DNA of 64,000 nt from Caenorhabditis remanei (lineage: Eukaryota > Nematoda > Chromadorea > Rhabditida > Rhabditidae), in contig NC_071331.1 of NCBI RefSeq assembly GCF_010183535.1, positions 25,048,001-25,112,000 on the forward strand, written 5' to 3'. The notes below the pieces were generated by a model. It saw only the letters and a list, made by a program, of their open reading frames with translations. It had not been told where the DNA came from and did not search any database. Of the stretch, positions 1-11,400 are shown in pieces (position 1 is the stretch's first letter; the number at the start of each line of letters is the position of its first letter). The position numbers and the translations under genes are program-made.

Positions 1-197
1 ACCGCCTATTGAGCGGGGAAAAAGTGCCAAAAACGCGAAAATGACCAAAAAATCCATTCTAGCCCGATCCGAGATACATTTACGACTAGCGATCCGCCCC
101 ATAGAGATAGAGCTCGCCGAGATCTACATTTTTGTACATTTTTCAGCGCATAATATTGAGTTTTAAGCGAATTCCCCTTCCCCTCTAAAAATCTCAC
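1..197. repeat. Arm of a dispersed palindromic repeat
   Basis: This stretch lies in an intron of the MFSD5-like gene. It carries the words AGTGCCAAAAACGCGAAAATG and, further right, a variant of GATCTACATTTTGGTATATT followed by CTCATAATATTGAGTTT. The same blocks, in the same order or inverted, recur near 2280-2400, 2700-2840, 6740-6880, 31250-31610, 32160-32485, 57680-58470 and 63365-63680. Only one arm is present here, so the copy is either cut by the window edge or degenerate. Confidence 0.7.
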
Positions 198-3100
198 CTC
201 GAAAACCAAGAATCCTCCGAAAACGAGCGCCAGGTTGTCCGGAGCAACAATTGGCATAGACAGACAAACGGCGGCCAACAAGAGCACATAACGCATAAAG
301 CTCTCGGGACGTTCGTGTTGTTGGAGTAGTTTGAAGACCGATGAGCCAATCATGGTAGCTACCATGAAAGCGGCGAAAATGTAGCCGTGCGGGATGCCGA
401 CGTCTCCAGCGGCACGGGATAGAGCGGGTGTCCACTCGAGTACGAATGTGTACATGGAGCCTTCGAATAGCGATTGAACGAGACCCAGGCAGAAAACGTT
501 GGGGTCTGGAAGTGGTTTTTTAGAAAATCCGACTCAATCACCCAGCTTCTAGGATATCCTAGATGGGTACTGTAGTCGATCCTAGAAAACCGAGGATTCC
601 TGGATCCTGTGGACTACTGTACCCGATCCCAGTGCCGGGATCCTATGGAGGTTACTGTACCCTATCCTAGATCCCGGATCGTATGGAGGTTACTGTATCC
701 TATCCTAGATCCCGGATCCTATGGAGGTTACTGTACCCTATCCTAGATCCCAGATCCCGGATCCTATGGAGGTTACTGTACCCTATCCTAGATCCCGGAT
801 CCTATGGAGGTTACTGTACCTTATCCTAGATCCTTGTGCCAGGATCCTATGGAGGTTACTGTACCCTATCCTAGATCCAAGATCCCGGATCCAAGATCTC
901 AATAAGGAAGGTCATGGAGTCAGTCGTTATTATCGTAATATATATCACTGGAAAGCTGAAATCACGCTGATTCCAAATATATATTCAGTTTTTGGCCTCG
1001 AGGTCTGGTATTCGAGAAAAATGGGGTCTTAGTTAAAACTTTGACCCCATTTTTCTCGAATTCCAGACCTCAAGGGTAAAAACTGAATATATATTTGGAA
1101 TCAGCGTGATTTCAGCTTTCCAATGATATCAGACTCCGCCCACACTAACCTTCCTTAATCGCCTTCGTAGCCTTCTCGAACGACTCCTTAATCGGCGCCT
1201 TCTCGTTTCCATAGTTCTCGGGCCACGTGTTCATAATGATCACTCCCATAATGAGCAGAACGGAGAGCGCCAAATCGAATGGTGCCCTAATTAGTCAAAA
1301 ACAATTAAGCAATTAAAAAATTAAAAATCGCTTACACAAAACCGAATCGCTCTGCTACAAACTGAGCAGCGACTCCAGAAATGATGGCGATGAGGGAGTT
1401 GGCGAGAGCCGCATTGGAGAAGACGGTTCCGAGAAGGGAGTCGGAGAAGCCGCGCTGAAAATTATAGGCGTTTTCAATATAAACCGCGACGCGCACGCAA
1501 CGCGACTCGAAAAAATTAAAATTTTTTCTCTTCCCTCCCGCCCATCTGATCGATCCTATTCGTTTCGTTCTATTCTGTTCCGAAAACGATTTCGATTTCA
1601 GATAACACAACTTTCCCAAAGATCCTAATCTTTGTGTCCGGAAAGAGGAAATATTCCGGTTTCCCTTTTTTGGGAATTTTACCCGACCAAAAAGTCATAT
1701 GGTAATCCGTGTGAACACACACTCACCGTATTGTGTTCAAAAATCAGCCACGACTCGAACGCTGAATAGAGAATCGACGTGGCGACACCGCCCAAAAACC
1801 GGCCGATCATCAGAACTGGCATGTTTCCAAAGTGCTTGGTGATACACGCTCCACCATACAATATCGCATACATCAGACAGTTGTTACGACGACCGCTGAA
1901 ATCAAAGAGTGAAGAATCTTCTCGAATGATAGGGGTAACTCACAACTTATCAGCGATCGATCCGATGAACGTTCCGAAGATCAGACTCGATCCGAATCCG
2001 GCGATGAAGAGGATCTCGATCTGATGCTTCGACATACCGTACGATTCGTAGAGGGCGTAGACATGAGGACCTTGGAGCCAGTCACCGGCTGGAAAGACTC
2101 TTTTTAGAAAGATGATACTAGAGTCTAATTGGGAAGTGTTGGAACAGATGTCTATCCGTGTTTTATAGCATCGGAACGCTGAGATAACGGAGTCTCAACA
2201 CGAGGTATACGGTATATTATCCGTTCGTCAAAATTTCGATACCGTACTGTACCCATCAAAAGCGTACTTGCGAAATGGGCGTAACTCGCTTAAAATCGAA
2301 TATTATGAGCTCAAAAATATACCAAAATGTAGATCTCAACGAGTTCTATATCTGGGACATACTACGGGCGGATCGTTAATGTACCGCGGAACGGAAAACA
2401 GAGTCAAAATGGTCAAAAAATCCATTGTTTGAAATTTTCATAAAAATAGTCAAACATTCTGTGTACGTTCGACTTTTAATCGAAAATTCGAAAATTCGAC
2501 CTTTTTGCAAAAAAATCAGAATTTTCAATTTTTGTACTGAAAAACCTGGCGGACCGGGTCGGGATGGTGAAAGTTTTCAAATCAGTACGAAAATTGAAAA
2601 TTTTGAATTTTTTTTTACAAAAAAGTCGACTTTTTGAAATTTCAATTGAAAGTACACGCGACTTTTGACTATTTTGATGAAAATTTTAAAAAATTGTTTT
2701 TTTGACCATTTCGACCCTTTTTCCCAGCCCACGACACATTAACGATCCACCCCGTAGTATGCCACGGATATGGATCTCGTCGAGATCTACATTTTGGTAT
2801 ATTTTTCTGATAATAATATTGAGTTTTAAGGGAGTTATGGCCTATTTCGGCCCAATTCGGCCCAAATTGTATGTATGGATTAGACCACAACTTAGAGATA
2901 TCTGAACTTGTTTGAGGAAGACTAGACCGATTTGGCCTAAATGTAAGATGTCTGGGCCTTAGAATCGGTCAAGCCCAAATTCTTCCGCAAAAATAGTTCT
3001 TATCTAGATCTGACTAGCAATATCGATTCTGTGTTGAGTACACCTGTCCTAGTGGTCACAACAGACATAACCATAACGAAAAACACCCGTTTTTTGTAAA

Positions 3101-3284
3101 AATCGGGATAATCCCCTTATTTCAACAAAAAACAACACTTACCAACTGCCATCATGTACACAATAAGATAGGTCCTCTGAAACGACTTGAATTTTGGATC
3201 ATCATTTGTCTCGGTCGCCGATCGAGTATAGAAATAAAGGAGCCCACATACGGCGGCAAGGCCGTAGAACACACCGACAAACAT
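198..3284 (-). CDS. MFSD5-like major facilitator transporter (C-terminus off the left edge)
   Basis: Six exons on the minus strand: 3143-3284, 1944-2088, 1727-1895, 1336-1454, 1150-1286 and 198-505. All splice phases match, giving 340 codons before the reading frame runs into an intron and off the window. The product resembles MFSD5, a 12-helix major-facilitator protein proposed to import molybdate. Family marks include GDWLQGPHVYALYESYG near residue 47, a helix-loop motif around GSIADKFGRR, and the block LFEGSMYTFVLEWTPAL that opens the C-terminal half. The start is the first methionine of exon 1 (MFVGVFYGLAAV), which begins a membrane helix. About 100 residues are missing compared with the animal family length of about 450. 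Introns hold palindromic repeats and a minisatellite. Molybdate transport is known only for relatives and is not shown here. Confidence 0.9.
590..900. repeat. Minisatellite of GGATCCTATGGAGGTTACTGTA units
   Basis: About six imperfect head-to-tail units of roughly 40-60 bp lie in the intron between the last two visible MFSD5-like exons. Each contains GGATCC, TATGGAGGTTACTGTACC and a run like CTATCCTAGATCC. Spacing varies because some units have lost part of the AGATCC stretch. The words GGATCC and TACTGTA also make up the longer array at 46388-47393. Confidence 0.85.
905..1148. repeat. Palindromic repeat, CATTGGAAAGCTGAAATC family
   Basis: The two inverted arms meet near 1035. The left arm reads CACTGGAAAGCTGAAATCAC, then a TTCCAAATATATATTCAG block and TGGTATTCGAGAAAAATGGG. 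The right arm repeats these in reverse. Single arms or pairs of the same family occur at about 8100-8210, 9050-9165, 14945-15060, 19415-19560, 22060-22520, 23575-23690, 24215-24335, 33968-34235, 53215-53470 and 55165-55515. No coding capacity was seen, so it looks like a non-autonomous hairpin element. Confidence 0.8.
2280..2840. repeat. Two facing repeat arms around AT-rich spacer
   Basis: At about 2280-2400 and again, inverted, at about 2700-2840 lie arms with AATATTATGAGCTCAAAAAT, then ATGTAGATCTCAACGAG and CCGCGGAACGG. The spacer is AT-rich and contains its own weaker inverted repeats of AAAATTCGAC type. The pair sits in the first long intron of the MFSD5-like gene. Confidence 0.65.
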
Positions 3285-3644
3285 GGAATCGTTGGTGGAT
3301 TTGTTCTGGTTGCTGTCGATTCGACGTCTTCTTCTTTTCCTAAAAAAGAGATTTGAAATAGATAAAGTACGGAAGCGGGCGTGGCTTCATAGAGGGCTGA
3401 GAGACGCAGCTATGAGAAGCCACGTCGTTTTTGGAAAAGGGGGGACTGTTTCTATGGAAAGAGGAGACGGAGAGACAGAGAAAGTGAATGATATTTCGAT
3501 TCCACATGTGTTTGAACAGACGAAACATGGAGACAGAGGAGGGGGGAGGGAATGGAAAGAGCTGTAAAAGGGCGGCAGTAAAGTTGGAGGTGGAAGAAGT
3601 GTGAAATTGATTTATTGGTGAAAAACGTACAAAGTTGGAACATT

Positions 3645-4090
3645 TTAGCTGCTTCCTGTTGAAAATGTCCAACTTTAAAAGAATATGTAACGTCATCCCC
3701 GATTGACCCCACAAGGAAGTTGTGTAAAGAGAAAAATACCCAACTTTGACATGTCCCCTTCGTGTCACATTTTGTCCCAACTGTCCCGAATTTGTATTCT
3801 TCTGATAGGTCAAAAATAGTGCTACATTTTCGTAGTTGACAACTTTTTGATAGCTCTTCATGCTTTTGAGATACGCGCCTTTGAAGTTAGACACCTGGGA
3901 GGAGAGTATGCGTCTCTCCCTCTCTCCGCTAATCTTTGAAATGCCCGTATCTCGAATGTGTGAAGAGGTATCAAAAAGTTGTCAACTACAAATATTTAGC
4001 CCTATTTTTGACCTATCAGAAAAATAGAAATTCGGGACAGTTGGGACAAAATGTGACACCAAGGGGACATGTCAAAGTTGAACGTTTTTC
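3645..4090. repeat. Large inverted repeat, GTGACACCAAGGGGACATG family
   Basis: The left arm starts near GTTGAAAATGTCCAACTTT and includes a segment reading ACATGTCCCCTTCGTGTCAC. The right arm ends GTGACACCAAGGGGACATGT then CAAAGTTG. Between them are the mirrored blocks GTAGTTGACAACTTTTTGA and GGGAGGAGAGTATGCG. The same family forms a longer copy at about 21255-21730, in intron 1 of the O-acyltransferase gene. Confidence 0.75.
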
Positions 4091-4375
4091 TCTTGGTCAA
4101 CTACATTGACCGAAATTTTGCAACTATTCTTATTCCCAAAAAGAGAAAATCATTTACCTCAACGTTCCAATGTTCCTCGTTTCGCCAACTGTCTTCATCT
4201 AGCCACCAAACGAATTTCAGTTCCTCGTTTATTCCAACTCATTGTTTTCTTTAAAGTTCACGGAAAAAATATTTTTAGAGAGAAAATTTCATTTTTTAGA
4301 ATTTTTTCTGGTTTCGTGGCTTTAGAAAAAAACTAGAAAAATTTGAACCTTAAGTAAAAACCTTATAGATATTCC

Positions 4376-4953
4376 TTTAGGAACAGAGTTGAGCGGAAAG
4401 CGGTTTTTGAAATGGCGGAAGGCGGAAGGCGGAAAGCGGAATGAAAATTTTTTGGGCGGAAAGCGGAAGGCGGAAGGCGGAATTGAAAAAATATCGGCGG
4501 AAAGCGGAGAGCGGAAGGCGGAAGCGAAAATTTTTTGGCGGAAGGCGGAAGGCGGAAAGCGGAATGGAAAAAAATGCCAAAAGGCGGAAGGCGGAATACA
4601 ATGTTGCTTTCAAAAATACGATTTTGGCCTTATTTTATTGTAAAAAGTCCTTAAAATGGTTAAATTTTGCTTTTTCGGTATACACTGATAGTTTTGCTGC
4701 AAAAAACCTCAAAAATATCAGTAAATTGGAATAGGTGATCAAATTTTTCAAGCTGTGGAAAAAATCTTCAAACAGCGGAAGGCGGAAGGCGGAAAGCGGA
4801 AATAGGAAATTTTTTGGCGGAAAGCGGAAAGCGGAAGGCGGAATAAAACATTTTTCGGCGGAAAGCGGAAAGCGGAAGGCGGAAAGAAAAAAGTGGCGGA
4901 AAGCGGAAGGCGGAAGGCGGAAGGCGGAATTCCGCTCAACTCTGTTTAGGAAT
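4376..4953. repeat. GGCGGAAGGCGGAAAGCGGA minisatellite bounded by inverted repeats
   Basis: Two blocks of short tandem units made of GGCGGAA, AGCGGAA and AGGCGGAA, at 4395-4600 and 4775-4930, are separated by about 170 bp of AT-rich DNA. The left boundary reads TTAGGAACAGAGTTGAGCGG. The right boundary reads CCGCTCAACTCTGTTTAGGA, which is its near-exact reverse complement, so the whole array lies within one terminal-inverted-repeat unit. Long open frames through it arise from the repeat and are not genes. Confidence 0.85.
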
Positions 4954-5309
4954 CGTGAGGATATTTTTAAGCCCCGCCCCCAAAAAATAAGTCACAGCAG
5001 TGTGAGGCGTAACGCGCTCCATCGCACAACGGTTGGCACGGTGACTGCATAAGCCGCGACGCGCACGCAACGCGCCTCGGAAAAAGTTCCATGTGAACAC
5101 CTGAAACTAAAAAAACTATATAAATATTTATGCATGAATGTATATATTTGACAAGATAATAATTATTATTTAATAAAGAGGTATGACGATCAAAAGTACA
5201 CAGAAAACAACAAACCAACAGACAAAGCTCAACATTTACCGGTTTAGTCTCTTTGAAAATAAGAAGTTTCTAGAAAATTATATCATAATAGTTATACATA
5301 CGGGAGATC

Positions 5310-5405
5310 ATGGTTCACAATTCTTACAACTGCGCTCTACCGAAACCGAAAAAAGTTGTGTGCGAATTCAAGGGCATTTCGGTAGAGCGCAGTTGTAAGA
5401 AGCGT
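5310..5405. repeat. Short hairpin, GCGCTCTACCGAAA family
   Basis: TTCTTACAACTGCGCTCTAC pairs with the inverted GTAGAGCGCAGTTGTAAGAA around a 45-bp loop. It lies just beyond the bestrophin stop codon and so could fold in its 3' UTR. Other copies are near 17285-17370, 33300-33415, 42200-42345, 49030-49145, 54838-54915 and 58900-58960. Half-copies are at 26295 and 33050. Confidence 0.85.
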
Positions 5406-5425
5406 GCCGTGCTAATATCATATTA

Positions 5426-8400
5426 TTATTTCAATTCCTTATCATCTCCATCCTTCCCATCCGTCAAATCCTCCTCCTTCTCCTCTTCCTTCCTCGACAA
5501 TTTCCGTCTCTTCTCCTCTTCTTCCTTTCGTCTCTCGTTATCCACCATCTCCTTCCATTTCCTTAAATCCACCGATGTCCGTGTCTTCTGTGCGTCTTCA
5601 TCTTCTTCTGGAACCGATGTCAGCACGTCGATTGGTGTTCGACGTGGAGAGGAGGCCATCTCTTCTGGAGTCAGGAGACCCGCTTGGGCGGCTTTGTTCG
5701 CATCGTCGACGAGTTCGCCGAGAATACTTGCGCAACTGCCAATGTCGTTCTGAAAGAAGATATTTTTCAGATTGCTATAATAGACATCGTTTAGATCTAC
5801 ATTTTGGTATATTTTTTACTTCTTAATATTGAGTTTCAAGCTAGTTACAGTACCGGTCAAAAGGATGTAAACTTTGGCCTTGTCTGTTGAAATTGTCCAA
5901 CTTTGAGAGTGTGCCGTGCTAATACTATAAGTCCCATCAATTAAATGTTTAATGGATCGTACAGATCAAACCTAGGAATTCATTTTTGTAGTTGACAACT
6001 TTTTTGTACGGACACTCCCTAGCAAGTTATGGTCATTTTAAGACGACAACTCAAAAATTGCATTTTAAGGAGAAGTTACTGTGTCGATACGTAACCCTTT
6101 AGGGATAGCTCGTACAAAAAAGTTGTCAACTACAAAAATTGAGCTCTACTCTTGGTTTGTATGGTCAATTAAAAATTTATTTGATGGGACTATTAGTATT
6201 GCCACGGCACACTCTCAAAGTAGGACAATTTCAACAGAAAACGGCCAAAGACTACAGTTTTTTGACCGGTAACTCGCTTGAAACTCAATATTATGAGCTG
6301 AAAAATATACCAAAATGTAGATGTCGAAGAGCTCTATTATATCAAGCAATCTGAATGAAAAGACAGTCCCGGCTCAGGATCCGTCAACTCGGCCATCATG
6401 ACAGTTCACAACGAAAATGACATATCTGTAAACGAGCGCTACTGTAATATTTTGGAGGGAATATTTGAACTTTTCGATTTTAAAGCATCTTTCATCATCA
6501 ATTTTTCAGTAAAACAGAAAAATCGCTTGAAAATCAAAAATTCAAAAGTTCCGTCCAAAATTTTACGGTAGCACTCGTTTCCAGCAGTTTGGAATGATGC
6601 CATTTTCGTGGTGAAATATCATGATGGCCGAGTTGACGAATCCTAGGCCACGACTGTCTTTTCATTCAGATTGTCATAAAATGTCTCTGCCCTACTACTG
6701 TACCGCGGGCCGGGATAAAATTCCAAAAAAAAATAGCCAAACAATTCATTCTAGCCCTACACGTGGTACATTAACGACTAGCTATCCGGTCCGTAGTACG
6801 TCACGAATATAGTTCTCGTCGAGATCTACATTTTAGTACATTTTTCAGCTCATAAAATTGAGTTTGAAAGAAGTTACTGTAGTCTTCGTGGTGGGACCCA
6901 AAAAAAGCGTCTTGGCGGCCTGAGTCCAAAAATAGAGATTTCAGAACATTTGGAGCAAGTCTGACAGGATTACGATAGTTTTTGTAATTTTTTGATTTTT
7001 TTGTCCCATAAATCAATTTCCCAAAACTTACATCACCCATCGCCGTATTAATCGAAAACTGTGAGCTTCCGAACAGTTTTCCCGGTCGATTCACTTTCGA
7101 TCCTCCAAACTGACTCCTCAATCTCTCCATTATCGTCGGTCCCTGATTATTCCGTCGACTGACGAGACTCGTACGACTCTCACAATTTCTGTTCACAGAC
7201 ACCACAGAGATTCCACGTGGCAGTCGTCGTGGATTACACTCCTCCACGTCATCTCCACCATCCTCGAAATCGTCGACCGCATCCGCGTGAGGCTTCATTA
7301 TGATCTCGTTTTCGCGGGTTCTGGAAACACAATTTTTGAAATTCTGAAATTAATTAATTAATTAATTACTCATAAGCTGCAGCGGATCCGATTTGAGGAT
7401 TCAGATGCATGTTTGCAGTGTCGGCTGAGTAGAGGGGTTCCACTGTCTCGGCACTCCAGAAGATATCCTTTTGAAGGGGTGGAGAGTCATTGTAGCAGTC
7501 GTCGACGATGGCAAGGCCAGTCTGAAAAAGTTGGAATCATTTATTGAAACTAGTTTAAAAAATTGAAACTACCGTTGGACATTTTTGAAAATTTTCGAAA
7601 AATTTTTTTTCGAAATTTTGTAACTTTCTAAATTTTGCTCAGTTTTCTTTGGTTTTTGGCTTAAAATGCGTGGAATTTTCCAAATTTTCAAAAAAGCCAA
7701 AAACCTCTGGAATTAGTTCGCCAAGACTCTTCGAATGAATAAAAATATGGCTAGGTGTGGAAGAAATTGCGAAAACTACAGTAACCCGAAATTGAGATGC
7801 GCATAGACCTCAAATTGCTTCAAACCTAGTCATGATTATACTCATTCGAAGAGTTTTACGGAGCTGAATCCAAAAATATATGATTTTCATAGTTGAGTCT
7901 AAATCTGAAAGAGTTACAGTAGTTTCTAAAATTTTCGAAACTTTTTGAAAACCTGTAACTTTCTTAATTTTTAACATTTTCCGGTAATTTTTGTTGTGAA
8001 TGAAAGAAAATGCGTTAATCTTACAGGAAAAACTACGTTCGCAACACTTTTTTAAAATTCGGACGTGCTGATACCCCTGAAGTCTGAAAAATTTTACTCC
8101 GAACTTTGACCACATTTTTCTCGAATACCAAACCTCGAGGGCAAAAACTGAATAGATATTTGGAATCAGCGTGTTCACAGCTTTTTAATGATATAGGTCA
8201 CGCCCATATATCTACACTGACTCCATGACCGAGGAGGAAAACTCACTGCCAAATTTCTATCCAACAAGAAGTTGCACTCGAAATCGTCATCATCCTCTCC
8301 CAACGGATTCATCAAACTTTCGGCGACTTTCATCCATCCGACGTAGAAAATGAATTGGAGAGATGTCATGAGAAAGGGGACGAATGGGTAGACGGGCGAC

Positions 8401-11400
8401 GCGTCTTTCGGTGGCTCACCGTCGATTAGCACGGATTGACGGGCGATGAGACAGAGGAAGAAATAGATACGGACTGCCAGGAAGACTACCTGCAAAGATT
8501 TTTGATACAGTAACCCTAGAATCTGGCTCTTGATACTTTCGAGTCCGCAGATTCCGAATCTGAAATAAAATTTTGTAAAATCCATCGTTGAACCGAGTTG
8601 TGACCTATTCCTTGACAGTGGGTGTCCTTAACCATAGAAAAAGTTTGACGGCTCTTAACTCGGTTCATAGAAGGATTTATCAGAATTTTATTTCAGATTC
8701 GAAATCTACGGACTCGAAAGTACCGGGGGACGAATAACTTCGATATTAACAATTCCACCAACCTGTGGATACACCAACGGAATCGGAACCCAATCGAAAT
8801 TACACAACTGTCCTAGACCTCGACGAAAATCGCCCACACTTTTGATCAACTCGTTCAACATCACGTCCGCACCGATTTTCCCTTGAGCACGAGCCTCGTA
8901 AAGCAACGAGTAGCACCATTGAATGGGCAGGAAGTATTTGTTGTATTTCAGGTTGAGTTCCACGTATTTCTCACGCTCACTTTCCAACATGAATCCTGAA
9001 GAAGAAGTTTTAGTTAAAATTGCTCCAAATGTTAGACTGGGGAAGGTCTTATGGGAAGTGATATATATCATTGGAAAGCTGAAATCATGCTGATTCCAAA
9101 TATACATTCAGTTTTTGTCCTCAATGTCTGGTATTCGAGAAAAACGAGGTCAAAGTTTGGACCTTGTCGACATGTGCAAAATATCGTCAGCAAATATGGG
9201 CGCGTCAGCTGCCGCTTTTATCACCGCCCTCGGCTCCGATTTGATTGTGACGCCTGTGGCGGTGGGTAACACACGTAGTTGGCGTGCGGACCGCATGCGG
9301 ATTCAGTCCCATTTTCCGTCCACATAGAGTCCGCAGCGGAAATTTGGTCCGCTGCGGACTGTATATGGACGCAGTGTGGACTTCGGGAAAAGAGGGAGAT
9401 GTGGAGGGTGGAAGTTCGCGCGCGGCCTCAGCGCGGACCGTATATGGAATAGCAATGTCGTCCACGTGGACTGGTCGTGGACAGCAGTGGCAGCTCGCGG
9501 AGAAAATTATTTCATTTACGTTTGGTGTATTGTTCCGTTTTGTATTCGAATTTATTGAAAGTATATAATGCCGACTGGTATTTTGAAAGATTTTCAACCA
9601 AAGAGAAAGCGGGTAAATGACGATTTAGGCAAGTGGTTCTTCTGAAGATGGTGAGGAAAAAGAATTTACAGAAGTTAGTCGCCATAGGTTGAATGAGGAT
9701 ACCGAAAATCGCCAAGTTCCACGACGAAGTCATGGAATTGAATTAGACGATGTTTTATCTAATGCGAGTGAGACGGATGACACAAATCTTACAATGGATT
9801 TGGGGGAGATGAATGTTGATGTAGATGGTGAAGAAAACTGTTTAGACTCGATGACTTCAGGTATAAATAAAAATAGAGAGTGAGAAAACGAAGGAGATCT
9901 GTCATTTGTAGAATTGGTGAATGACTTGAGAGATTGTTCAGACAAAGTTCTTCAGTTTCTAGCTTCTGCTTGCTTGGATCGGTTGTCAGAGAACGGTTAT
10001 TTCTTCGATTTAGGATGTTTTACATATGGTTTGACGATTATTTTAGGCTTCGAAAGGTTCCTATCTTCACACGAAGAAGACTTTGCTGATTCTGTGAGGA
10101 AAATATGGGATTACAAAAAAAACAAATGCACGGTTTCATACTACTGTAACATTTGTGGGTCAAATGGCAAAGAAAATATAAAGTGGTAGGAATTACTGTA
10201 TCATTGCAACTTTGAGATAAACCATTCAGCTGTAATGAGTTTCCGGCCAAGTTTGTGAGAAATGGTGTTATGCCACAACTCCAACAAATAATGTCAACAT
10301 ATCTATCTAAGATCGTATCTATCAGAAAAGATTTGAAAGAAGGAAGACAACAGACTCATAACCTGGCGGCTCAGTTCTTCACTCCATTGAGAAGTTCGGA
10401 AGAAAGTGAGTATGAACTAAGGTTGTCTGGAATACTGTCAATAGATGGGGTCGCTGTCCCAGGAACTTCGAAGTGAGTAGTTTATTATAGTTTGTAAAAT
10501 AGTGGTTTTTTGATAGGAAACTCTGGCCAATTTCTATCATGCTCGTCGATCTTCCAACAGGCGATATGCAGAAAAGTAGTAACGTGATGTTGGAAGGTAT
10601 GATTGAGAGCAGTAGCAATCCATCTACAACACTGTGGAACTCAGTCTTGCCGATTATATTGGCCGATTGTGAGGCTAGAGAAGGATCCGTTGGAATGTAT
10701 AAATACAAACTTCATATCGTTACCGTGAGCGCAGATCAGCCGGTAATATACATATGTGAAATGATTTCGATGATTGAACTATTCAGGCAAAACGTAGTCT
10801 CTTCGGCATGAAAGGACATCATGGATCCCTTTCTTGCTTTTTCTGCCTCTCGGCAGGCACATTTTACAAATTAGGAGGCGAAAGTATAATTTTTTATATA
10901 TAATTCAATTGAAATTTTGATTCAGAACGAGCTGAAAAGAGACCTGACAATCTTACCGTAATAGATTCAGAAAGTGGATTGAATGGCTTTGGGAATGTTG
11001 CTGCTAAGATAGTACAATTTGTAAAACCATATGAAACACCCATAGATTGTTTACACAATCTGGGTGAAGGAGTCTACGAGAATGTAACCAAAGGTAACAG
11101 AACCTGAAGATTAGAATAATACGGAATCTCAGAACTTTTCTCCAAAGTTAACAAGTCTACTCCGAAATCAGATTTGTTCGAATGCGACTCCAACACCCTA
11201 CAAAATGCTCTCAATTCAGTTATTCTTCCTTCTTCCTACTCCGAAATTGGTAATTGTAGAAATGGATCGGACAAAATTTCAGTAAGAGTTGAAGTTTATG
11301 CATTTCGATTTTAACCTTCTCATTCAGTTTTTCCGTCTACCGCTAGCACTGGTAGCTGTACAATCAGAGTTTCTGAAGCCTCAAGCTCGTTTTGCAATTA

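Larger units (their letters stand above)
3285..5425. other. Intergenic region between MFSD5-like start and bestrophin 3' end
   Basis: No exon was found. Upstream of the transporter start the sequence is unremarkable to about 3640. It then carries a large inverted repeat (3645-4090), a minisatellite bounded by inverted repeats (4376-4953) and a short hairpin (5310-5405). Promoter elements of the MFSD5-like gene should lie in 3285-3640, but I see no recognisable motif there. Confidence 0.6.

Noticed and set aside
3340..3894. 184-codon minus-strand open frame upstream of the MFSD5-like gene
   Set aside because: Half of it lies in a dispersed palindromic repeat, and its residues show no domain; likely chance.
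4389..5052. Basic plus-strand frames rich in RRKAESG and their minus-strand proline/serine mirror
   Set aside because: They are translations of the GGCGGAA minisatellite.
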